Position numbers and translations under genes: made by a program. The notes under the pieces were generated by a model, which ran no database searches, was not told the DNA's origin, and worked only from the letters and a program-made list of their open reading frames with translations. This document shows, piece after piece, positions 7,802 through 23,478 of a DNA stretch of 45,911 bases. Within the stretch, counting starts at the first letter, position 1. Every line of letters starts with the position of its first letter. This DNA is from Oscillibacter sp. UBA6647 (GTDB taxonomy: Bacteria; Bacillota; Clostridia; Oscillospirales; Oscillospiraceae), in NCBI GenBank assembly GCA_002455655.1, contig DKLF01000077.1, positions 1-45,911 of the forward strand. The letters are read 5' to 3'.

Positions 7802-9108
7802 ACGCCGCTTGGAAAGAGGACCCGGCGCTGCGGGATGTGCTGGCGGCAGCGGAGACTTGTTGGATCAACCCTGAAAAGAAGCCTTTTGCCGCCGTGGCGG
7901 ACGGTCTTCCTGTGAAGCCGGGCGAGGTGGACGACGCGGCGGACAGGCTGGACCGTTTCGCGCCGCTGCTGCGCAGCTTGTTTCCCGAGACAGAAGCGGA
8001 CTGCGGGCGGATTGAGTCGCCCCTGCGGGAGCTGCCCGCTCTGCGGGAAAAGCTGAGCTGGCGGGAGCGGGTTCCGGCGGGACGGCTGTTCTTAAAGCTG
8101 GACAGCGAGCTGGCGGTGGCTGGCTCCGTCAAGGCGCGGGGCGGGATTTACGAGGTACTCAAGCACACGGAGGAGCTGGCTCTGGAAGCGGGGCTACTTC
8201 GCCCAGACGGAAATTATGCCGCTCTTGCCCAGCAGCGGGACTTTTTTGCAAAATACACGGTGCAGGTGGGCTCCACGGGAAATCTGGGCCTTTCCATCGG
8301 CATCATGGCCGCTGCCCTGGGCTACCGTGCGGTGGTGCACATGTCCGCCGACGCACGGCAGTGGAAAAAGGACTTATTGCGGCAAAAGGGCGTGGACGTG
8401 CGGGAGTATGACGGGGACTATGGCAAGGCGGTGGAGCAGGGCCGCGCCCTGTCCGACGCGGACTCCATGAGCTATTTTGTGGACGATGAGCACTCAAAAA
8501 ACCTGTTTTTCGGCTATGCCGTGGCTGCCCGCAGGCTGGCGGAGCAGCTTGCAGCGCAGGATGTAGAGGTGGACGACGATCACCCCCTGTTCGTTACGAT
8601 TCCCTGCGGCGTGGGCGGCGCGCCGGGGGGCGTGGCCTACGGACTGAAGCTGCTGTACGGAGACAATGTCCATGTGTTCTTCGCGGAGCCGGTCCAGTGT
8701 CCCTGTATGCTGCTGGGACTTGCAACGGGGGAAAAGGACGGCGTGTGCGTACAGGATGCGGGCCTCACCGGCGTGACAGAGGCGGACGGACTGGCGGTGG
8801 CCCGCCCGTCGAAGCTGGTGTGCGACGTGATGGAGTACACCCTCTCCGGGGAGTTCACCGTGGCGGACGGGCGGCTGTACGAGGATCTGCGGGCGCTCCA
8901 CGCCGCAGAGAAGCTTTTTATCGAGCCATCTGCCTGCGCGGCCTTTGCGGGCTATCGGGGTCTTGCCCGGTTCCCGGCGGCGCAGAGCTATCTGAAGGCC
9001 CACGGACTTATCGGGAAGATGGAGAACGCGTCTCACATTCTCTGGGCCACCGGGGGACGGCTGGTGCCCGCGCTTACGCGGAAGGAGTATCTGGCAAAGC
9101 GATTGTAA
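7798..9108 (+). CDS. dsdA: D-serine ammonia-lyase (D-serine dehydratase)
   Basis: This cytoplasmic PLP enzyme converts D-serine to pyruvate and ammonia, which detoxifies or catabolises it. The 436 residues align by eye with E. coli DsdA over their length: CWINP near the N-terminus, GSVKARGGIYEVL with the PLP lysine, VGSTGNLGLSIGIM (phosphate-binding loop), HMSADARQWKK, YFVDDEHSKNLFFGYAVA, PCGVGGAPGGVAYGLK and FFAEPVQCPCMLLG. The first residues of E. coli DsdA have their counterpart partly in the short upstream frame. GGGGAGGA precedes the ATG at 7798, so this start can work independently. No DsdC regulator or DsdX transporter lies nearby. Confidence 0.96.
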   Translation: MNAAWKEDPALRDVLAAAETCWINPEKKPFAAVADGLPVKPGEVDDAADRLDRFAPLLRSLFPETEADCGRIESPLRELPALREKLSWRERVPAGRLFLKLDSELAVAGSVKARGGIYEVLKHTEELALEAGLLRPDGNYAALAQQRDFFAKYTVQVGSTGNLGLSIGIMAAALGYRAVVHMSADARQWKKDLLRQKGVDVREYDGDYGKAVEQGRALSDADSMSYFVDDEHSKNLFFGYAVAARRLAEQLAAQDVEVDDDHPLFVTIPCGVGGAPGGVAYGLKLLYGDNVHVFFAEPVQCPCMLLGLATGEKDGVCVQDAGLTGVTEADGLAVARPSKLVCDVMEYTLSGEFTVADGRLYEDLRALHAAEKLFIEPSACAAFAGYRGLARFPAAQSYLKAHGLIGKMENASHILWATGGRLVPALTRKEYLAKRL

Positions 9109-9291
9109 GACGGTGGGAAGGCATTCCGATGGATGTTGCCGTGCCGATTTGGCGCGCTGACTGCGCTGCGTCCTATGTCGTCCTGCACAGAAGACTTTCA
9201 TCCAAAGGAGAGACGGATGGGCGGCTTCTGTGAAAGTTGACAAAAAATTCAGCAAAACATTCCCGCAGAAAAGAATTGTGAGGCGCCGCAC

Positions 9292-9320
9292 TTGTAATAT
9301 TTTCCCCGCTGGTGTATCAT
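9292..9320 (+). promoter_or_regulatory. Promoter for the small membrane protein gene
   Basis: TTGTAA, a 17-base spacer and TATCAT lie about 64 bases ahead of the start codon. The rest of the 275-base gap after dsdA shows no convincing gene. Confidence 0.6.
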
Positions 9321-9383
9321 ATTAAGGCAGTTCAAGGTTCATTGATGAAGCAGTCAAAAGCACCCGTAAAAGGAGGACACGAT

Positions 9384-9569
9384 ATGAGTAAAACCGCACG
9401 CATGGTGATGAAAATTGTGGGAGCAAGTCTGGCTCTGGCGGCGTTCGTCTGCCTGCTGATCGGCGGCTGGCACGATCTCAGCGTGGGATACAGCGGCCTG
9501 AAAAAGCGGATGGATCAGCGCTTTGGCAGCGAATACGACGATTACAACGACGAGCAGCTCTACACCTGA
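9384..9569 (+). CDS. Small single-pass membrane protein of unknown function
   Basis: The protein has 61 residues: a basic N-terminus (MSKTARMVMK), one hydrophobic helix (about residues 11-30, IVGASLALAAFVCLLIGGW), and a charged tail rich in Asp and Tyr (SEYDDYNDEQLYT). ATG sits behind an excellent AAAAGGAGG. It has its own promoter and terminator, so it is very likely expressed, but I recognise no family. The acidic tail may face the outside or bind a partner; this is a guess. Confidence 0.75.
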   Translation: MSKTARMVMKIVGASLALAAFVCLLIGGWHDLSVGYSGLKKRMDQRFGSEYDDYNDEQLYT

Positions 9570-9576
9570 GAAAACA

Positions 9577-9608
9577 GGCCGCCCTTTTACCAAGGGCGGC
9601 CCGTTTTT
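9577..9608 (+). terminator. Rho-independent terminator
   Basis: GGCCGCCCTT pairs with AAGGGCGGCC and is followed by CGTTTTTG, directly behind the small membrane protein gene. Confidence 0.9.
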
Positions 9609-9681
9609 GCATTTTTGAAGGATTTTCCAGCCGTGCTGGGTGAAAATGCCGCAGAAACACCCTTAAAATAGAAAAACCGCC

Positions 9682-9710
9682 TTGACAGGCGGAGATAAAA
9701 ATGATATGAT
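9682..9710 (+). promoter_or_regulatory. Consensus promoter for rpoBC
   Basis: A perfect -35 TTGACA, exactly 17 bases and TATGAT match the housekeeping consensus, as expected for RNA polymerase genes. The -35 sits inside a CCGCC...GGCGG dyad. About 200 bases of leader follow before rpoB; I see no clear L10-type or attenuator structure in it. Confidence 0.85.
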
Positions 9711-9917
9711 GAGGTGCTTTATGGACAGCACAGATACCACCCCATTCTTATTTACTGTTATTAAGATAGCATAGTTCCTATAAAAAAGCAAGAGCGAGCA
9801 ATGAAATTTTAACAACCCATCCGGGTGTGTCGATTTGATTGCCCGCTTACAACTTAAAGTCCTCTTCCCGGTCGGACAGGGCCGGAGGAGCGGACAGAAA
9901 GGCTGCGTGAATCAGAG

Positions 9918-13637
<3,720 letters not shown>

Positions 13638-13703
13638 TTCAGAGCTTGAGCGATATCCACACGGAAAACTCAACATTTCTGAATCATGATAGGAGGAAAC
13701 CAA

Positions 13704-17492
<3,789 letters not shown>

Positions 17493-17510
17493 AACCCGCA
17501 TTGAACTTAC

Positions 17511-17549
17511 AAAAACCGCCCGGACGCAGTCGCGTCCGGGCGGTTTTTT
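17511..17549 (+). terminator. Rho-independent terminator after rpoC
   Basis: A very stable stem (AAAACCGCCCGGACGC paired with GCGTCCGGGCGGTTTT) is followed by T residues. Confidence 0.95.
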
Positions 17550-17746
17550 ATGTCGGGAAAGCGGAAATTTACAAAATAAGCGGCAAGGGCAGAAAGGACG
17601 GGGCAAAAAAGGGAAATCCAAGGCCCCGGAAAGCTTCCGTAAGGGCAAAGAATCAGCGGGGGAAAAACTTGGAAAAGCAGGAATCCTTAGCAGAGTACAG
17701 ACCCGAGCGGAATTTTTCTGAAAAATCCGCACCGCTCCAGCCGGTT

Positions 17747-18088
17747 TTATTTCATCGTACCTTGCGTGCCCCAGTTTTCAAACTCGCTGTACGTAAGATA
17801 AATTCCGTCCTGAGGAAGACCGGTGGCCTGCTGGACAGCTTCAAACGCGGCCTCGGTAAACGCTTTTTTGTGCGCAAATTCGGCAGAACCGAAGCACTTC
17901 ACGTCCACATAGGCAAGGTCCCGCTGTTCACCGGCCAGATACATGGTGCGCCCGTCGGAAATGTCCACCATCAGCTTGCTTTCGCTCTTTCCGGAAATCA
18001 GCGAAATTTTCGCTCCCAGCGCGGTTTTCAGTGCATCCTTCTGCGGGGCGGACAGGGACTTCGAGGTGTTAATCCCAATATAAGGCAT
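17747..18088 (-). CDS. MIF-like tautomerase (macrophage migration inhibitory factor family)
   Basis: The 113 residues match the MIF fold length (about 115). The family tautomerises phenylpyruvate-type keto-enols using Pro1 as base once the initiator Met is removed; MPYIGINTSK presents that proline. The active-site lysine region reads GAKISLISGKSESKLMVDI, followed by AYVDVKCFGS and a C-terminal YLTYSEFENWG. ATG follows CGGAGGATG with good spacing. No signal peptide is present, as in MIF itself. Bacterial MIF homologues are known; the physiological substrate here is unknown, and any effect on a host is speculation. Confidence 0.85.
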   Translation of the reverse strand: MPYIGINTSKSLSAPQKDALKTALGAKISLISGKSESKLMVDISDGRTMYLAGEQRDLAYVDVKCFGSAEFAHKKAFTEAAFEAVQQATGLPQDGIYLTYSEFENWGTQGTMK

Positions 18089-18221
18089 AGGTGCATCCTC
18101 CGTTTTGATAGGATTGATTCGATTTGGCGGTTACCTGAGCGGGACATGGCTCTTTTATGAATGCCGCCTCCCACGGGCGGTAAATCCAATTTTCGGAAGT
18201 CCCCCCGGCAAAGCGTGAGCG

Positions 18222-18593
18222 TCAGGCCTCCGCAATGATCTCCACTTCCACCAGCCCGTCCTTGGGAAGGGTCTTCACGGCAACGCAGGAGCGGGCGGGT
18301 TTTTCGGTAAAGTATTTGCCGTAGACCTCGTTAAAGGCGGCAAAGTTGCCCATGTCGGAGAGGAAGCAGGTGGCCTTCACCACGCGGGAGGGATCGCTGC
18401 CCGCAGCGTTAAGCAGAGCGCACAGGTTTTTCATCACCTGCTCGGACTGGGAGACAATGTCCTCGCCCGCCATCGCGCCGGTGGCGGGGTCCAGCCCCAA
18501 CTGGCCGGAGGTGAACAGCAGGCCGTTTACAACATAGCCCTGAGAATAGGGGCCGATGGCAGCGGGGGCGTATTCGGTGTGAATCAGTTTCAT
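18222..18593 (-). CDS. ridA: RidA-family enamine/imine deaminase
   Basis: RidA hydrolyses reactive 2-aminoacrylate-type enamines released by PLP enzymes such as serine dehydratases, producing keto acids and ammonia. The 123 residues contain APAAIGPYSQGYVVNGLLFTSGQ, the family N-terminus, and PARSCVAVKTLPKDGLVEVE with the catalytic Arg. ATG follows AAAGGAG. It fits functionally with the D-serine dehydratase encoded about 9 kb away, whose reaction passes through aminoacrylate, but nothing links their expression. Confidence 0.93.
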   Translation of the reverse strand: MKLIHTEYAPAAIGPYSQGYVVNGLLFTSGQLGLDPATGAMAGEDIVSQSEQVMKNLCALLNAAGSDPSRVVKATCFLSDMGNFAAFNEVYGKYFTEKPARSCVAVKTLPKDGLVEVEIIAEA

Positions 18594-18625
18594 AAGAAAC
18601 TCCTTTCCATCATTCAGTTTCTTCC

Positions 18626-18654
18626 ATGGTACTTCATGCGCGGGGGAATTTCAA
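18626..18654 (-). promoter_or_regulatory. Possible promoter for ridA
   Basis: On the minus strand TTGAAA, 17 bases and TACCAT precede ridA. The match is fair, and the element lies just past the end of the hydrogenase operon. Confidence 0.45.
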
Positions 18655-18658
18655 CCCT

Positions 18659-20404
18659 TTACAGGGAATCTTTCCCCATGGAGGCCAACCGGGCGGAATG
18701 GTCCGTGTGGAGCAGATGGTGGGACCGCTTTCCCAGCGGTTCCCGGAGATATTCGCTGTACAAGCTTTTCACGTCGGGATTCTCGTGGGAGAAGCGGAGC
18801 TTGCTCCCCGCGTCCAGTTCCCAGAGCAGGTCGCCCCGGGAAGCGGCCATTTCCGCGCCCTCGTGGATGGGCTGCCCGCCGCCGCCGGCGCAGCCGCCGG
18901 GACAGGCCATCACCTCCACAAAGTCATATTCCGATGACCCGCTCTCCACCGCTTCCATCAGCTCCCGCGCGCCGGAAAGGCTGCTGACCACCGCCACCCG
19001 CACGGTCCCCGCACCGGGGATGGCAAAGCTGGCCTCCCGCCAGGGGGTTCCACTGCGGAGGTTGGAAAACGCGTCCGGCTTGGGGTTTTTGCTGGTGGCA
19101 AGGTAATAGGCGGAGCGGAGCGCCGCGTCCATCACGCCGCCGGAGGCCCCGAAAATCACCGCCGCGCCGGTGCCGGAGCCGAGAGGACTGTCGAAAGGCT
19201 CCTCCGGAAGGTCCGTGGGGACAATGCAGTCGCTGCGCAGCAGGCGGACCATCTCCCGGGTGGTGAGCACCGCGTCCACGTCCGGATCGCCGCAGGCATC
19301 GTTCATGTTGGGAAGCTCGCATTCCGCCTTTTTGGCGGAGCAGGGCATGATAGACACCACAAAGAGCTTGTGGGGGTCAACGTCCTTTTTCTCCGCAAAG
19401 TAGCTTTTGGCAATGGCCCCGAACATCTGCTGGGGGGACTTTGCGGTGGACAGGCACTCCGTATACGCCGGGTATTGGGACTTGACAAACCGCACCCAGC
19501 CGGGGCAGCAGGAGGTGAACATGGGCCAGCGGTACTTCCCCCGGTGGGTAAACCGCTCCAAAAACTCACTGCCCTCTTCCATAATGGTGAGGTCAGCGGC
19601 AAAATTGGTGTCAAAAATGTAGTCAAAGCCCATCCGGCGCAAAGCTGCCACCATTCGCCCCGCGGTGGCAAATTTGGGGGAGAGATTAAACGCCTCCGCC
19701 CATGCCACCCGCACGGCGGGCGCCACCTGAATCACCGTGGTGATCTCCGGGTCCGCCAAAGCCCGCAGGACCTTGTTGCTGTCGTCCCGGACAGTGAGGG
19801 CCGCAGTGGGGCAGTGGGTGACGCACTGACCGCAGAAGGTGCAGTCCGTGTTTTTGAGAAGCCGGTTAAAGCTCACGTCCACCGTGGTACGGGAGCCGGT
19901 GCCCGCCACGTCCCAGATGTGCATTCCCTGCACCTTGTCGCACACCTGCACGCAGCGCATGCATTTGATGCACTTGCTCGCCTCCCGCACCACCGGTGCG
20001 TCCAGATCTACCCGGGATTTTTCCGGCTGGAGCCGGTAGGGCTGAAAGTGAATGTTTAAATCGTGGGACAGGGTTTGCAGGGCGCAGTTTCCGCTGCGGA
20101 TGCAGGTGGTGCAGGTGGAGTTGTGCTCCGAGAGAATCAGGCGCAGGTTGGTTCTCCGGGCGGAGCGAACCCGGGGGCTGTTGGTGCGGATGACCATGCC
20201 CTCCTCCACCTGCGTGTTGCAGGCGGGGATAAGCCGCTGGGTCCCCTCCAGCTCCACCACGCAGATGCGGCAGGCGGCAATTTCGTTGATTTCCTTCAAA
20301 TAGCACAGGTGGGGAATGGGGATGCCCGCCTCCTGAGCGGCGCTTAAAATCGTGGACCCTTCGGGGACGGAAAGAAAACGTCCGTTAATTTCGATATTTA
20401 CCAT
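18659..20404 (-). CDS. [FeFe] hydrogenase catalytic subunit, glutamate-synthase-linked type
   Basis: The enzyme reversibly reduces protons to H2 at the H-cluster. In the 581 residues I see, in order: an N-terminal [2Fe-2S] domain (HLC, ACRIC, PACNT); a His-ligated cluster motif HNSTCTTCIRSGNC; two [4Fe-4S] ferredoxin motifs (CIKCMRCVQVC, CTFCGQCVTHC); then the H-cluster motifs TSCCPGW (about 295), MPCSAKKAE (about 352) and ACPGGCAGGGGQP (about 499), and a small-subunit-like C-terminus. The start ATG overlaps the upstream stop as ATGGTAA, so translation is coupled to the flavoprotein gene. A longer frame running into that gene is not needed. The partner identity matches the HydDB concept of group A2, whose role is unproven. 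No HydEFG maturases lie in the window. Confidence 0.93.
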   Translation of the reverse strand: MVNIEINGRFLSVPEGSTILSAAQEAGIPIPHLCYLKEINEIAACRICVVELEGTQRLIPACNTQVEEGMVIRTNSPRVRSARRTNLRLILSEHNSTCTTCIRSGNCALQTLSHDLNIHFQPYRLQPEKSRVDLDAPVVREASKCIKCMRCVQVCDKVQGMHIWDVAGTGSRTTVDVSFNRLLKNTDCTFCGQCVTHCPTAALTVRDDSNKVLRALADPEITTVIQVAPAVRVAWAEAFNLSPKFATAGRMVAALRRMGFDYIFDTNFAADLTIMEEGSEFLERFTHRGKYRWPMFTSCCPGWVRFVKSQYPAYTECLSTAKSPQQMFGAIAKSYFAEKKDVDPHKLFVVSIMPCSAKKAECELPNMNDACGDPDVDAVLTTREMVRLLRSDCIVPTDLPEEPFDSPLGSGTGAAVIFGASGGVMDAALRSAYYLATSKNPKPDAFSNLRSGTPWREASFAIPGAGTVRVAVVSSLSGARELMEAVESGSSEYDFVEVMACPGGCAGGGGQPIHEGAEMAASRGDLLWELDAGSKLRFSHENPDVKSLYSEYLREPLGKRSHHLLHTDHSARLASMGKDSL

Positions 20405-22236
20405 TTTTCCACACGCCCTCCCTTGAAAATCCCGTATCCAAAGTGGTCGCAGCGTAGGCAGCGGGAGGATTCCTCCCGGGCCTCCTGATCGGTAAAGCCG
20501 CACTCAATGCACTGGAAATCGTGCACGCGCTCTCCCGCGTCCCGCTCACCGGTGTTGATGCGGCCACGGGGCCGCAGGTCGGAGAGGTCGGGGGTGGGAA
20601 TCTGTACGTCGGTGAGAATCTCGTGGTTGAACCCTAAGTACTCGTCAATATTGGCGGCGGCAACCTTCCCCGCCGCAATGGCACGGATGACGGTGGCGGG
20701 ACCGGTGACGCAGTCGCCCCCGGCGAACACGCCCTCCACGTCCGGAAGCTGGGTGCTGGAAGCCGCCAGCACCGTGCCGCCACGCTGGATTTTCACGCCG
20801 CTTTGCTCAAAGCCGTGGGTTTCAATGCCCTGCCCAATGGCCACGATCACCACGTCAGCGGGAATGCGCCGTGTTTCCACGTCCGCGTCGTTGGGCCGGG
20901 GACGGCCCAGAGAGTCCATCTCGCCGATGATCTGGGGCCTGACCCACAGGGCCACCGCGCGGCCCGACTCATTGGCTTCAATCCGCAGAGGGGCCTCCAG
21001 CGTCAAAACCTCCGCGCCCTCGGCGATAGCACCCTCTATCTCCTCCTGCTGGGCAGTCATGTCCGCCTGACGGCGGCGGTATACGCAGGAGACCTTTGCC
21101 GCCCCCAGACGGAGGGCGGAGCGGGTGACATCCATGGCAACGTTGCCGCCGCCGATGACCACCACTTTCATCCCGGTAAAGTCCGGCAGTTCCCCGTCGC
21201 CGATGCGGCGCAGCAGCTCCACCGCGGAAACCACGCCCAGACTGTCCTCCCCGGGAATGCCTGTCTTCTTGTCGGTATGCGCCCCCACGGAGAGATACAG
21301 GCAGTCATACTTCCGGCGCAGCTCATCCAGCGAGGGGCTGGTGCCCACATCCACCTCGGTGTGGACCTCCACGCCGAGGGACAAAATGGAGGCAATCTCC
21401 TCGTCCAGCTTTTCCCGGGGAAAGCGATAGCTGGGGATGCCGTAGCGCAGCATCCCGCCAAGGTGCTTCTGCTTTTCAAACACGGTGACACGGTGGCCCA
21501 TCAATGTGAGGTAGTACGCGGCGGACAGACCGCCGGGGCCGCCGCCCACCACGGCCACGGTCTTCCCCGTGGAAGGTGCGCAGGCAGGCTGGGGCACCTC
21601 TCCGGCCTGATCCACGGCGTACCGCTTCAGCCCCCGGATGTTCAGGGGATCGTCCACCATGTTCCGGCGGCAGCGGGCCTCGCAGGGGTGCTCGCAGATG
21701 TAAGCGCAGGCGGTGGGGAAGGGATTGTCCTTGCGGATGAGCTTCACCGCGTCGCCATACCGCCCAGCGTTGATGAGGGCGATGTAGCCGGGAATGTCCA
21801 CCCCGGCGGGGCACAGGGCCACGCAGGGCACCGGGTTTTTCAGGCTGCCCAAGCACCGGTGGCGGAGGATGTGCTCCTCATAATCGTCCCGGAAGCCCAA
21901 AAGCCCCATGAGAACCAGTTGGGCGGCGTTGATGCCGATGGCGCAGTCGGCGGTGTCCACAATGGCTTGAGCTGTAACCTCGATGCGGTGAATGGCGCGG
22001 ACATCCGCCTCTCCGTCCAGAACGCCTCGCAGCATATTGGAAAGCTGCCCCAGTCCGATGCGGCACGGGGCGCACTTGCCGCAGGTCTGGGCATGGCAGA
22101 GATTCAGAAAGTTCAGCGCCATGTCGATGGGGCACAGGCCCGGAGGACTGGCTGCGATGCGGCGTTCCATGCCGCGGTATAGCTGATCCACCACGGATTG
22201 GGCCTGACTGGGCGTGTTGATGTCAAGTCTGCTCAT
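20398..22236 (-). CDS. Glutamate-synthase-small-subunit-like flavoprotein fused to NuoF-type 4Fe-4S domain
   Basis: This is the predicted electron partner of the adjacent hydrogenase. The 612 residues show a NuoF C-terminal cluster domain (TCGKCAPCRIGLGQL, about 49-64) without the preceding NADH/FMN domain, then a Fer4_20 domain (ICEHPCEARCRRNMVDDPLNIRGLKR cut here into parts: CEHPCEARC and PLNIRGLKR), an FAD-binding fold (VVGGGPGGLSAAYYL, about 226), an NAD(P)-binding fold (VVIGGGNVAMDVTRSALRLGA, about 358), and a C-terminal Cys pair region (CIECG...CLRCD). ATG at 22236 follows AAAAGGAGTGAG. The fold resembles GltD/NfnB, so NAD(P)H-linked or bifurcating electron transfer to H2 is plausible but inferred. 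Confidence 0.9.
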   Translation of the reverse strand: MSRLDINTPSQAQSVVDQLYRGMERRIAASPPGLCPIDMALNFLNLCHAQTCGKCAPCRIGLGQLSNMLRGVLDGEADVRAIHRIEVTAQAIVDTADCAIGINAAQLVLMGLLGFRDDYEEHILRHRCLGSLKNPVPCVALCPAGVDIPGYIALINAGRYGDAVKLIRKDNPFPTACAYICEHPCEARCRRNMVDDPLNIRGLKRYAVDQAGEVPQPACAPSTGKTVAVVGGGPGGLSAAYYLTLMGHRVTVFEKQKHLGGMLRYGIPSYRFPREKLDEEIASILSLGVEVHTEVDVGTSPSLDELRRKYDCLYLSVGAHTDKKTGIPGEDSLGVVSAVELLRRIGDGELPDFTGMKVVVIGGGNVAMDVTRSALRLGAAKVSCVYRRRQADMTAQQEEIEGAIAEGAEVLTLEAPLRIEANESGRAVALWVRPQIIGEMDSLGRPRPNDADVETRRIPADVVIVAIGQGIETHGFEQSGVKIQRGGTVLAASSTQLPDVEGVFAGGDCVTGPATVIRAIAAGKVAAANIDEYLGFNHEILTDVQIPTPDLSDLRPRGRINTGERDAGERVHDFQCIECGFTDQEAREESSRCLRCDHFGYGIFKGGRVEKW

Positions 22237-22299
22237 AGGCTTCTCACTCCTTTTCCATATTCCTGTCTGCTTTGCATAGCTCATGAAAATAGCCGCCCG

Positions 22300-22369
22300 C
22301 GGGCGTGGCTTCGAGACCTGCGCATTCCGGAAAGCTGCCATAAAGCTGCCCGGTGCAGACCCGCGCCCG
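22300..22369 (-). promoter_or_regulatory. Structured 5' leader of the hydrogenase operon
   Basis: The leader RNA, read on the minus strand, closes with nine base pairs (22361-22369 with 22300-22308, one G-U). Inside, CTGC...GCAG and CCGG...CCGG arms surround AGCTTT repeats. It lies entirely between the predicted transcription start (about 22381) and the ribosome binding site. I cannot assign it to a known riboswitch class. Confidence 0.4.
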
Positions 22370-22387
22370 TGAGAAAGCATTTTTGTC

Positions 22388-22416
22388 AGTTTACTACCTC
22401 CGGCGGCAAGATACAA
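22388..22416 (-). promoter_or_regulatory. Predicted promoter of the hydrogenase operon
   Basis: Minus-strand TTGTAT, 17 bases and TAAACT would start a leader of about 145 bases before the flavoprotein gene. Confidence 0.5.
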
Positions 22417-22464
22417 CCGTCTTTTGTCGGTTTTTCTTAAAATGCTGTCGGAATTGCTGTAAGT

Positions 22465-22493
22465 TTGACAAGACCGAAAAACCCGCGTATAAC
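22465..22493 (+). promoter_or_regulatory. Promoter of the MoxR/VWA operon
   Basis: A perfect TTGACA, 17 bases and TATAAC lie about 58 bases ahead of the ATPase gene, diverging from the hydrogenase promoter about 50 bases away. Confidence 0.75.
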
Positions 22494-22551
22494 AAAAGAA
22501 GGAAAAACACGAGGCAGGCGACCCGCAGCCGCCTGCGGAACGGAGGACGAT

Positions 22552-23478
22552 ATGGGCGAGCTGATGGAGTTTTTACGGGCTGAGGGCGTGAGTGAGGCCC
22601 TTTTGCAGGCGACGGAGGACTGGAAAATTCACCAGACCCCGGTGCGGGAAGCGGCGCTCCACCGCATTCCAAAGCCCCGCTATCCCTATTACGGTAAGGA
22701 AATCTGGGAGGAGGCCATCTCCGCGCTTTTGAGCGGCGAGCATCTGTTGCTGGCAGGCCCCAAAGCCACAGGGAAAAATGACTTGGCGGAAAATCTCTCC
22801 GCCCTGTTCGGGCGGCCCCAGTGGGACGTGTCGTTTTACATCAACACCGACGCGGCCTCTCTGATCGGGACGGATACCCTCTGCGGAGGGGAGGTTTCTC
22901 TGCGCCACGGGCCAATTGCCCGCTGTGCGCTGGAGGGGGGCTTTGGTGTGCTGGACGAAATCAACATGGCAAAAAACGAATCACTGGCAGTGCTTCACGC
23001 GGCGCTGGACTTTCGCCGCTGCATCGACGTGCCGGGCTACGACCGTATCCCACTGTCTGAAGCCTCCCGCTTTATCGCCACCATGAACTATGGCTATGCC
23101 GGAACCCGGGACTTGAATGAAGCGCTGGCCTCCCGGTTCCTTGTCATCAATATGCCATCCATCACGGAGGAAAATCTTTTAAAGCTTCTGGGACGGGAGT
23201 TTCCGGAGCTGAAGCCCGCCTATGCCGACCAGATGACGAGTTTGTTTACCGACATCCGCAGAAAGTGCGACAGCGCGGAGATTTCCACCAAGGCGCTGGA
23301 CCTGCGGGGCCTGCTTGCCGCCGTCCGCCTGATGCGGCAGGGACTGCCCGCCGCACGGGCGCTGGAACTTGGCATTGTGAACAAATGCTTTGATGAGTTC
23401 GAGCGCCAGTTGGTGGAGGACGTGGTGAAAAGCCGGGTGCCGGAGGACCTGTCTGGCCGGGAAGCCTTTGCACTCTGA
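22552..23478 (+). CDS. MoxR-type AAA+ ATPase
   Basis: MoxR ATPases act as chaperones that, with a VWA partner, remodel or activate metal enzymes and complexes (NorQ/NorD and CbbQ/CbbO are precedents). The 308 residues contain Walker A GPKATGKN (about 70-77), where Asn replaces the usual Ser/Thr after Lys, Walker B GVLDEINM (about 131), sensor 1 FIATMNYGYAGTRDLNEALASRF, and a C-terminal lid. ATG follows CGGAGG; an upstream in-frame ATG lacks a binding site. The stop overlaps the next ATG by one base, so the pair is translationally coupled. The client is unknown; the divergent hydrogenase operon is the nearest candidate. Confidence 0.88.
   Translation: MGELMEFLRAEGVSEALLQATEDWKIHQTPVREAALHRIPKPRYPYYGKEIWEEAISALLSGEHLLLAGPKATGKNDLAENLSALFGRPQWDVSFYINTDAASLIGTDTLCGGEVSLRHGPIARCALEGGFGVLDEINMAKNESLAVLHAALDFRRCIDVPGYDRIPLSEASRFIATMNYGYAGTRDLNEALASRFLVINMPSITEENLLKLLGREFPELKPAYADQMTSLFTDIRRKCDSAEISTKALDLRGLLAAVRLMRQGLPAARALELGIVNKCFDEFERQLVEDVVKSRVPEDLSGREAFAL

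Noticed and set aside
22302..22320. GAGACCTGC on the plus strand, resembling part of the cobalamin riboswitch B12 box
   Set aside because: The rest of the cobalamin core is absent, and the motif lies at the wrong end of the structure for a plus-strand riboswitch.
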